DNA of 64,000 nt from [Mycobacterium] stephanolepidis (lineage in GTDB: Bacteria > Actinomycetota > Actinomycetes > Mycobacteriales > Mycobacteriaceae), in the NCBI RefSeq assembly GCF_002356335.1, contig NZ_AP018165.1, positions 1-64,000 on the forward strand. Reading direction: 5' to 3'. The notes beneath the pieces were generated by a model. The model was not told where the DNA came from and made no database searches. It was given only the letters and a program-made list of their open reading frames with translations. Shown piece by piece: positions 57,333-64,000 of the stretch (within the stretch, counting starts at the first letter, position 1; every line of letters starts with the position of its first letter). The position numbers and the translations under genes are program-made.

Positions 57333-58540
57333 ACGCTCCAGGCGCTCGCCAGGCCGGCCGAGACCGAGGCTGCCGCGGTGACCAGGCCATGCCAGGTCTC
57401 GGGCTGTAGCTGATGGATGTCCAGCGGTCCCGCCGTGGCGATATGCGGGTCATAGGGCACGGCGACGATGTGGTTCGGCGAGATCCAGCGGTGGAAGCGA
57501 GCGACCATCGCCGCCACCAGACGCTCGGAGTTCCTGCGATCCTCGCGACTGTCGTAGCCGCGAACATGGTTGATCACCACCACCATGCGGGGGATCAGAT
57601 ACTCGTAACCCTCGGAAATGAGCCACTCGATTGCGCGGACCGCGCCCTCGGCACCGACCGGCGTGGCGGCCGCAACGAGCACCACACCATTGGCGCACCG
57701 CAGCACGCCGGGCATCACCGGATGCCAGAAGTCCACGCCGGTGTCGGTGAGCAGCAGGCTGTAGAGCCGCTGCAGCCGATTGTGAGCCTGGGAGTAGATC
57801 TCGGAATTGAGCTCCCCGCGCGGACGCACTGAATGTGCGTTGGCAGCAAGCACATCCAGTCCGGTCACCGGATTCTGCCCGACGAAGAAGCGCAGATCGA
57901 AGTTGCGCTCGGGCTCGTCTTGGGCCAGCACATCAGCGAAGGTGGATGAGGCCGACGGATCGATCCACGACGCCAGGTTGGCCGACTGGCCCGGATCGGC
58001 GTCGGTGGCCAGCACCATGTCCTTGCGACGCAGCTCGGAGAGCACCGACCCGAGGGCGGCGGTGATCATCGTCTTGCCGACGCCGCCGTTTCCGCCCAAG
58101 ACCGCCAGGGAGTGGATGCCCCGCCACGGGGTGCGCACCACGGCGGTCAGCTCACGAAGTTCGGCCTCTTCGCGGGATTCGCCCGGATTGATGACGCCAA
58201 AACTCCCGCGGTACACCCACTTACGCCAACCAATGGACGCGGGGCGCCGCGGCGACGGCAGCATTTCTGAACGAAGCTGTGCTCCCAATGCATCGCCGAT
58301 GGCCGGAGGGAGATCGACATGCGGATCGTGGGGCGGTACGGCGTCGACGATGGACAGGGGGCCACGTGGCGGCAGTTGCAGTGGACGGGGCGCCAATTCG
58401 GGCTGGCGCTGTTGCGGCGAGGCGGCCTCCGCGCGCTGCCGTTTGGCGTGCGCGCCCAGCTTGATGGGGATGATGGGTCCGGTCCGGTCGAGGATCTCGT
58501 CCTCGGAGCCGTCGGCCGGGGAATCGTTGGGCGCACTCAC
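57329..58540 (-). CDS. MinD/ParA-like ATPase (EspI-related)
   Basis: 403-residue protein. A Pro-rich disordered N-terminus (about 35-100) precedes a MinD-type ATPase with the deviant Walker A VLGGNGGVGKT (149-157) and TDADPGQSANLASW. This layout resembles EspI/MinD-like proteins of ESX loci. GAGGAG supports GTG 58540. It overlaps the convergent channel gene by 4 bases. No ESX conductance genes are adjacent; whether it serves the orphan ESX cassette 6 kb away is speculation. Confidence 0.78.
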   Translation of the reverse strand: MSAPNDSPADGSEDEILDRTGPIIPIKLGAHAKRQRAEAASPQQRQPELAPRPLQLPPRGPLSIVDAVPPHDPHVDLPPAIGDALGAQLRSEMLPSPRRPASIGWRKWVYRGSFGVINPGESREEAELRELTAVVRTPWRGIHSLAVLGGNGGVGKTMITAALGSVLSELRRKDMVLATDADPGQSANLASWIDPSASSTFADVLAQDEPERNFDLRFFVGQNPVTGLDVLAANAHSVRPRGELNSEIYSQAHNRLQRLYSLLLTDTGVDFWHPVMPGVLRCANGVVLVAAATPVGAEGAVRAIEWLISEGYEYLIPRMVVVINHVRGYDSREDRRNSERLVAAMVARFHRWISPNHIVAVPYDPHIATAGPLDIHQLQPETWHGLVTAAASVSAGLASAWSV

Positions 58541-58735
58541 GGCAATCTCCTCTTCCACCAGAAGCCGTTTGGCCCCAGCGCTCCGACAGTTCGATCTGCA
58601 TCGCGGGCAGCGTGAGACCCGTCGCATACGCAGTCTCTTATGGGCGTTGCGTGGTTGGCGAGGGCCGTTACCCACCCGTGTCTGAATCGGCATCTAATGG
58701 AACGAGGTTGGTATGTACTCGGTATCGGCGCTAAA

Positions 58736-59050
58736 TCAGCAGGTCACATCCACGTACATGGTCTTGGTGGTCGTGGTGTTGGTGAAGACGCCCGGACGCT
58801 TGTTGCTCGGGAGGCCGTAATCGGACCGCACGGTGGTCTGCCCGGGGCGCACGCTGCTGGCGGTGCACTGATTGAGGGCCTTGGATCCGGTCTTGCTGAC
58901 GATCACGCTGTAGCCCTGGGCCTGCAGCTCGCTGACGGTCTGCTGGGCGTTGGAGCCGTCGGTCTGAGCGGATGCGGTGCCGAGAGCGAAGCCGAGGGGT
59001 GCCAGCGCGAGAGCGGCGGCGGCGGTTCCGGCGATGATGTACTTCTTCAT
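58736..59050 (-). CDS. Small secreted protein of unknown function
   Basis: 104-residue secreted protein: signal peptide MKKYIIAGTAAAALALAPLG cleaved near ASA-QTDG (about residue 28), then a 75-residue mature domain with two cysteines (NQCTAS, VDVTC) that could form a disulphide. The GYSVIVSK block is typical of short mycobacterial exported proteins with no assigned function. It sits alone, divergent from the two-component pair. Confidence 0.78.
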   Translation of the reverse strand: MKKYIIAGTAAAALALAPLGFALGTASAQTDGSNAQQTVSELQAQGYSVIVSKTGSKALNQCTASSVRPGQTTVRSDYGLPSNKRPGVFTNTTTTKTMYVDVTC

Positions 59051-59224
59051 GATTTCTCCTGTGCCAGTGGGTCTTTGAGTTGGATCACCGGGTTGCTTGG
59101 TGATACTTCAACGATGCGGCGCGGAGACCGGAATGTATGTCGGGCGACCGGCTGATACACCGGAGGATCTTGATGTCCCCCAATTGGGGGACACACGCGG
59201 ATTTGGCGTGCCAAGCTTGCGTTT

Positions 59225-59872
59225 GTGCAGGTGAGCGGCGAACTTGTGCGGGTGGTAGTCGGCGATGACCACCCGCTTTTTCGCGAGGGTGTGGTGCGGG
59301 CGCTGACCGGAAGCGGCCAGATATCCGTGGTGGCAGAGGCTCAGGATGGCGCCGGTGCGCTCGCGCTGATCAGAGAGCACCAGCCCGACGTCGCGCTGCT
59401 CGATTACCGGATGCCGGAGCTCGACGGGACGCAGGTGGCTGCGGCCGTGCGCCGCGACGAGCTGCGTACCCGGGTACTGCTGCTCTCGGCCCATGACGAC
59501 GCGGCGATCGTCTATCACGCCCTGGCGGAGGGGGCTGCGGGCTTCCTTTCGAAGGAATCCACGCGCGCGGAACTGGTCAGTGCGGTGCTCGACTGCGCGC
59601 GGGGCCGGGACGTGGTGACGGCCAGCCTGACGGCGGGACTGGCCGGCGAGATTCGCAAGCGCGCACAACCGGCGGGCCCGTCGTTGAGCACGCGTGAACG
59701 TGAGGTGCTCCGGATGATCGCCGACGGCCTCACCGTGCCGGCCATGGCCAAGCAACTGTTCCTGGCTCCGTCCACTGTGAAAACGCACGTGCAGCGGCTG
59801 TACGAAAAACTTGGCGTCGGTGACCGGGCGGCGGCGGTGGCCGAGGCCATGCGGCGTGGATTGCTCGAGTAG
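59225..59872 (+). CDS. NarL/LuxR-family response regulator
   Basis: 215-residue regulator. Receiver domain: acidic pair in VVVGDDHP, phospho-acceptor Asp60 in VALLDYRMPE and Lys110 in FLSKEST. C-terminal LuxR helix-turn-helix: LSTREREVLRMIADGLTVPAMA...VKTHVQRLYEKLGV. The GTG at 59225 or 59231 starts it; no strong ribosome site is visible. The partner kinase gene begins 2 bases after its stop. Confidence 0.9.
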   Translation: MQVSGELVRVVVGDDHPLFREGVVRALTGSGQISVVAEAQDGAGALALIREHQPDVALLDYRMPELDGTQVAAAVRRDELRTRVLLLSAHDDAAIVYHALAEGAAGFLSKESTRAELVSAVLDCARGRDVVTASLTAGLAGEIRKRAQPAGPSLSTREREVLRMIADGLTVPAMAKQLFLAPSTVKTHVQRLYEKLGVGDRAAAVAEAMRRGLLE

Positions 59873-59874
59873 CC

Positions 59875-61059
59875 GTGGCGCTGGAGCGGGTGGCCGGGTA
59901 CTTCACCGCTGAACCCATGCGGGTTTCGGCCTGGCTACGTCTGCCCCTGATCGTGCTGATTGTGCTGCTGGGGTCTAACCCGAACATCGAAATGTGGCAT
60001 GTCGGTGTGTATTACGGGGTACTGGCCGTGTACACGGTGTCTGCGATTGTGTGGGTGCTGATCGCGGTGCGCGGACATGTCCCGATGTGGGTGGCCCCTG
60101 CCGCCACCGCCGTGGACATCGCCGCCGTGGTGGCGCTGTGTGTGGCCTCCGGTTACGGCACGTCGGAATTACTCCCGGTGTTCTTCCTGCTTCCCGTTTC
60201 GGTGGCCTTCCAAGAGCGTCCGGCTGTGACGGCTGTCCTCGGAACCATTACCGCTGCAGGGTATTTGGGTGTTCTGGTGTTCTACACCAGGAGTGGCAAC
60301 ATCGACGGTATTCCCGGCGACGAGTACCTCACCGTTGTGACATTGCTGTGGCTGGCCGCTGTGACCGCCGGAATGTGCTTCGTGCTCAAACGCCGCTCCG
60401 AACACGTCGAGCAGCTCGTGCGCACGCGCGAGCAGCTGGTGCTGGAAGCGATGCGCGCCGAGGAACGGCACAACCGCGAAGTCGCCGAGCGCTTGCATGA
60501 CGGCCCGCTGCAGAATCTGCTGGCGGCACGCCTCGAAATCGAGGAAGTTCTTGAACGACAACCTGATCCGGTGTTGGTGGCGGTGCATGCGTCGTTGCGC
60601 GACACGGCAGCGGAATTGCGCGGCGCGGTGTCGGCCCTGCATCCGCAGGTGCTCGCCGAGCTGGGATTGACGGCGGCGGTCCGTGAGCTCGGCCGACAGT
60701 ACGCGGCGCGGGGCACCGTCGAGGTCAGCACTGAGCTGCAGGAAGTGGGCAGTCCCCCGGCGCAGCCGCTGGTGTACCGAGCGGTCAAGGAGCTGTTGAC
60801 CAATGCGGTGAAGCACGGACGTGCCAAGAACATTCACGTCGAACTGGCTCGAGATGACGATCTCCTCACGCTGGTGGTCGCCGATGACGGCAAGGGCTTC
60901 GATCCGCGTGATCTGTCCGCGTCGGTCGCCGACGGGCACATCGGGCTGGCCTCGCTGACGGTTCCCATCAACGCCGCGGGCGGCGATGTCGCGATCACGT
61001 CGGCACCGGGCGCCGGTACCCGGGTGTGCGTCACGGTGCCGGCCGATATGGCAGCGTAA
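59875..61059 (+). CDS. NarL-type sensor histidine kinase (HisKA_3)
   Basis: 394-residue membrane kinase. About five or six N-terminal membrane segments (residues 20-165) act as sensor, followed by a coiled coil and HisKA_3 with phospho-acceptor His208 in [18 protein letters not shown]. The ATPase domain has [11 protein letters not shown] (N box) and [10 protein letters not shown] (G1). It controls the response regulator upstream. The signal is unknown. The mycothione reductase gene follows 50 bases downstream, hinting at a redox or thiol link. Confidence 0.9.
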   Translation: MALERVAGYFTAEPMRVSAWLRLPLIVLIVLLGSNPNIEMWHVGVYYGVLAVYTVSAIVWVLIAVRGHVPMWVAPAATAVDIAAVVALCVASGYGTSELLPVFFLLPVSVAFQERPAVTAVLGTITAAGYLGVLVFYTRSGNIDGIPGDEYLTVVTLLWLAAVTAGMCFVLKRRSEHVEQLVRTREQLVLEAMRAEERHNREVAERLHDGPLQNLLAARLEIEEVLERQPDPVLVAVHASLRDTAAELRGAVSALHPQVLAELGLTAAVRELGRQYAARGTVEVSTELQEVGSPPAQPLVYRAVKELLTNAVKHGRAKNIHVELARDDDLLTLVVADDGKGFDPRDLSASVADGHIGLASLTVPINAAGGDVAITSAPGAGTRVCVTVPADMAA

Positions 61060-61109
61060 GGGGGAACGCTCGGCACCGAGAGAGCGCGCCCTCAACGGAT
61101 GGAGAACAG

Positions 61110-62513
61110 GTGTACGACCTCGTCATCATCGGTTCCGGCAGCGGAAACTCGTTGCCCGATGACCGCTTCGCGGACCAGAAGATCGCGATCGTCGATCGCG
61201 GTGTGTACGCGGGCGCCTACGGTGGCACCTGCCTGAATGTCGGTTGCATACCCACCAAGATGTTCGTCTACCCCGCAGACCTGGCCGACGAGGCCCGTGA
61301 CGGCTCGCGGCTCGGTGTGGACAGCTCGGTGCAGGGAACTCGCTGGGCCGACATCCGTGAACGCGTCTTCGGCAGGATCGACCCGATCGCGGCGGGTGGG
61401 TTGCGCTACCGCGTCGAGGACTGCCCCAACATCACGGTCTTTCAGCAAGAAGCGCGATTCATGGCGCCGGGCACCGATACCGACGGCGACCCGATCCATC
61501 GACTCCAGCTGGCGGACGGCACGATCCTGGAGGCCCGGCAGGTGGTCATCGCCGCGGGTTCACGTCCGGTCATCCCGCCGGTGATCACCGACAGCGGCGT
61601 GGCCTTTCACACCAACGACGACATCATGCGTCTACCGGAGTTACCCGAGCGTGTGGTGATCGTGGGCAGCGGTTTCATCGCCGCCGAGTTCGCGCACGTT
61701 TTCAGTGGCTTGGGCTCGGCGGTCACGGTGATCGCGCGCGGCCCGCGGCTGTTGCGCGCTCAGGATGAGACGATCGCGCAGCGTTTCACCGATGTGGTGT
61801 CGGCGCGGTGGGATGTGCGGCTGAACACAGAAGTGGTGGCCGCTCGCGAGATCGATGGTGACGGTGTCGAACTGGACCTCACCGACGGATCAACGGTGAC
61901 CGGCGATGTGCTGCTGGTCGCCACCGGACGCACCCCCAACGGTGATCAGCTGAACGTGTCCGCGGCGGGACTGGCGCTCGACGAGCAGGGCCGGGTGCCG
62001 GTCGACCAGTACCAGCGCACACCGGTGCGCGGCATCTACGCCCTCGGCGATGTGAGTTCGCACTATCTGCTCAAGCACGTGGCCAATCACGAAGCGCGGG
62101 TGGTGCAGGCGAATCTGCTGTCCGGCTGGGATTCCCCGACTACCGCCAGCGATCACCGGTTTGTCCCCGGTGCGGTGTTCAGCCGCCCGCAGGTGGCATC
62201 GGTGGGATTGTCAGAGGACCAGGCGCGACAACGCGGGATCGACGTGGCGGTCAAGGTGCAGACATACGGAGACATCGCGTACGGATGGGCGATGGAGGAC
62301 ACCGAGGGGTTGTGCAAGCTGGTTGCCGACCGATCGACGGGCCTGCTGGTCGGCGCGCACATCGTCGGTTACCAGGCGTCGGCGCTGATCCAATCGTTGA
62401 TCACCGCGATGAGCTTCTCGATACCGGTGCGCGAGATGGCGCGAGGTCAGTACTGGATACACCCGGCACTACCCGAGCTGATCGAGAACGCGCTGCTGGG
62501 CCTGGAGCTTTAG
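61110..62513 (+). CDS. mtr: Mycothione reductase
   Basis: 467-residue FAD disulphide reductase that regenerates mycothiol, the mycobacterial glutathione substitute. It starts [20 protein letters not shown] (the SGNS is typical of mycothione reductase) and has the redox pair in [13 protein letters not shown] and the catalytic HPALPE near the C-terminus. The GTG at 61110 follows GATGGAGA; an in-frame ATG at 61026 overlaps the kinase and is rejected. Confidence 0.92.
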   Translation: MYDLVIIGSGSGNSLPDDRFADQKIAIVDRGVYAGAYGGTCLNVGCIPTKMFVYPADLADEARDGSRLGVDSSVQGTRWADIRERVFGRIDPIAAGGLRYRVEDCPNITVFQQEARFMAPGTDTDGDPIHRLQLADGTILEARQVVIAAGSRPVIPPVITDSGVAFHTNDDIMRLPELPERVVIVGSGFIAAEFAHVFSGLGSAVTVIARGPRLLRAQDETIAQRFTDVVSARWDVRLNTEVVAAREIDGDGVELDLTDGSTVTGDVLLVATGRTPNGDQLNVSAAGLALDEQGRVPVDQYQRTPVRGIYALGDVSSHYLLKHVANHEARVVQANLLSGWDSPTTASDHRFVPGAVFSRPQVASVGLSEDQARQRGIDVAVKVQTYGDIAYGWAMEDTEGLCKLVADRSTGLLVGAHIVGYQASALIQSLITAMSFSIPVREMARGQYWIHPALPELIENALLGLEL

Positions 62514-62519
62514 CCGAGC

Positions 62520-62906
62520 TCAGCCGGCCATGAACTCGTCGTACGCCGAGGCTAGGCCCGGCGGCAGCACGGTGACATTGCATTCGCGCTGGGCGTCACC
62601 GATCGGGGACAGGATGCCGCGGAGATCGTGGTACTCGCCGGGGTTGGCAGTGAAGTACGCGCGGATGTTCGCGGCGGCCTGGGCGCGCGGTTGGTCGGGC
62701 GCGGCGTCGAGCACCGCCCGTGCTCCTGGGTGATTGTCGAGGTATCCGCGGGCGGCGATTGTTGTCGAGCCGACGGTGTCGGAGAGCCGCTCGCGGCTAC
62801 AGTCCGGCGCGGCCGAAGCCGTGGGCAATATGGCAGTCGCGGTGATGAACCCGAGCACACCGGCGGTGCTGGTGGCCCGGCGAATGAGGGTGTGGGAGAG
62901 CGTCAT
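62520..62906 (-). CDS. Haemophore-like secreted haem-binding protein
   Basis: 128-residue secreted protein. Signal peptide ends near residue 32 (TASA-APDC). The helical mature domain, with cysteines in APDCSRERL and RECNVT and the block AARGYLDNHPGARAVLD, fits the mycobacterial haemophore family (Rv0203-like). AAGGAAA precedes ATG 62906. Mycobacterial haemophores carry haem from the host; function here is inferred from the fold only. Confidence 0.82.
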   Translation of the reverse strand: MTLSHTLIRRATSTAGVLGFITATAILPTASAAPDCSRERLSDTVGSTTIAARGYLDNHPGARAVLDAAPDQPRAQAAANIRAYFTANPGEYHDLRGILSPIGDAQRECNVTVLPPGLASAYDEFMAG

Positions 62907-62988
62907 GTCGATGTTTCCTTCGCTGGGGGCAGTTCGTTGCTGATCCCCGATCCACGCGAGGTATACCCCGTAAACGAGTGCTGAAACA

Positions 62989-64000
62989 TTAGGAGACGAG
63001 CGGTACCTCCGAGGCGATGAGGTCCAGCAGGGCCGGGTAGCGCTTGGCTTCCTTGTGGTTACCCGGCTTGCCGCTGCTGACCACGCCGACGGACAGCGCA
63101 CGGGCGGGGTCCGCCCATACGGCGATGTCCACCAGCCCGGTGTGCCCGAACGCCGCAGGCGAGTTGCGCCCGAACGGTCCGAACCGCTTAGAGCCCAGCA
63201 TGTATCCGGTCCCCCAGCGCATCGGCATACCGCCGGTCGCCATGTCCGGTCGCAGGCGCCGGGCCGGTGCCGCCGCGGCCCGGATGGTCTCGGGGGACAT
63301 GACCCGCACCCCGTCGAGTTCGCCACCCCGACAGAGGATCTCCGCAAAGCGGGACAGCTCGTTCGCGGTGGAGACGGTGTTGGACGACGGCACCACGCCG
63401 GTGAGGAAGAAGGGCTGGTTCGACATCGGGATGATCTCGTGCATGGTCCCGCCGACCACCGCCCGGAAGGCCGCGCGCATGGGCGCGGGCAATGGCTTGC
63501 CGGTGGGGTGGCTCGGTGCCACCAGCGGTACGTCCTCGGGGGCCACACCGTAGTTGGTCCACCGGAACCCGAGGGGATCGAGGATTTCCGTGGCAAGGAT
63601 GTCGCGGATGCTCTTGCCGGTCGCACCGAGAACGATCTCGCGCACCAACGGCCCCCAGGTCAGTGCGTGATACATGTGCACCAGGCCGGGACGGTAGAGC
63701 GGGCGCAGCTGGCCGAGCTGTTCGCGGGTGTACTCGCTGTCATCCATCCGGGTGACATCCGGCCGGGGTCCGGTGGGTACCGGAATGCCCGCGCTGTGGG
63801 TCATCACATGGCGGATGGTGATGCGATCCTTGCCGCGGCTGGTGAAGGTGGGCAGGTACTCGCAGACACGGTCGTCGAGCGAGAGCGCACCGCGTTCGAT
63901 GAGCAGATGGACCACCGTCGTCGAGACGGCCTTGGCGGCCGAGTACACGCAAAACGGTGTGTTGGTGGTGACGGGGATCTTCTCGGCATCGGCCGGATCG
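62989..64000 (-). CDS. Beta-lactamase-family serine hydrolase, truncated by window end
   Basis: 337 residues of a serine hydrolase whose N-terminus lies beyond the window edge. The nucleophile is in the SxxK motif SAAK (VYSAAKAV), with the tyrosine motif YHALTWG and a later HTG (FGHTGLVD) replacing KTG. These are features of esterase-type class C-like hydrolases (LipL/EstB family) rather than true beta-lactamases. The substrate is unknown. Confidence 0.85.
   Translation of the reverse strand, partial: DPADAEKIPVTTNTPFCVYSAAKAVSTTVVHLLIERGALSLDDRVCEYLPTFTSRGKDRITIRHVMTHSAGIPVPTGPRPDVTRMDDSEYTREQLGQLRPLYRPGLVHMYHALTWGPLVREIVLGATGKSIRDILATEILDPLGFRWTNYGVAPEDVPLVAPSHPTGKPLPAPMRAAFRAVVGGTMHEIIPMSNQPFFLTGVVPSSNTVSTANELSRFAEILCRGGELDGVRVMSPETIRAAAAPARRLRPDMATGGMPMRWGTGYMLGSKRFGPFGRNSPAAFGHTGLVDIAVWADPARALSVGVVSSGKPGNHKEAKRYPALLDLIASEVPLVS

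Overview
The window is a high-GC mycobacterial chromosome start. It opens on dnaA at base 1 and runs dnaA, oriC, dnaN, gnd, recF, dciA, gyrB and, much later, gyrA. PknA/PknB/FhaA signalling, CrgA/CwsA, mycothione reductase, PE/PPE and ESX proteins place it in Mycobacteriaceae. The protein set and order fit a rapid grower of the Mycobacteroides (abscessus-chelonae) group. That is inference from gene content and remembered family sequences; no 16S or rpoB is present.

Layout. 1-8.3 kb: replication and gyrase block with oriC between dnaA and dnaN. 8.4-19.7 kb: an accessory island between gyrB and gyrA, holding three clusters of WXG100/ESX-type proteins. Cluster A (+) has a tandem WXG protein, a small tail protein and a DUF3558 lipoprotein. 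Cluster B (-) has a small tail protein, a papain-like cysteine peptidase fused to a helical leader, two small helical proteins, a DUF3558 lipoprotein and a Gly-rich WXG protein. Cluster C (+) has a small tail protein, a WXG/EspC-like protein, a DUF4185 propeller protein and a secreted protein. The NAT and isoprenylcysteine-methyltransferase genes lie between B and C. The three small proteins share an acidic-aromatic C-terminal tail; this is the best candidate for an undescribed system here. 19.7-25.3 kb: YdeI-like protein, methyltransferase, gyrA, DUF3566 protein, tRNA-Ile and tRNA-Ala with a DLW-39-like micro-ORF between them. 25.3-32.8 kb: cwsA, ppiA, rhomboid protease, three paralogous methyltransferases, a PH-domain protein with a DnaA-box cluster at its start, crgA, DUF881, trpG. 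32.8-42.4 kb: the overlapping fhaA-fhaB-pstP-rodA-pbpA-pknA-pknB cell-shape operon on the minus strand, then tRNA-Leu.

42.9-48.6 kb: a YgiB/YgiC/DUF350 set with a frameshifted YgiC-type gene, then a Baeyer-Villiger-type monooxygenase operon divergent from a TetR regulator, with two operator-like palindromes between them. 49-51.5 kb: an orphan PE-PPE-EsxG-EsxH cassette of ESX-3 type, with no secretion machinery beside it. 51.6-64 kb: HrpA helicase, a K+-channel/TrkA protein carrying a compensated double frameshift, a MinD/EspI-like ATPase, a small secreted protein, a NarL-type two-component pair, mycothione reductase, a haemophore-like protein and a serine hydrolase cut by the window end.

Start codons were chosen from ribosome-binding sites, overlaps and family length. 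Family names come from motif recognition without any database search.
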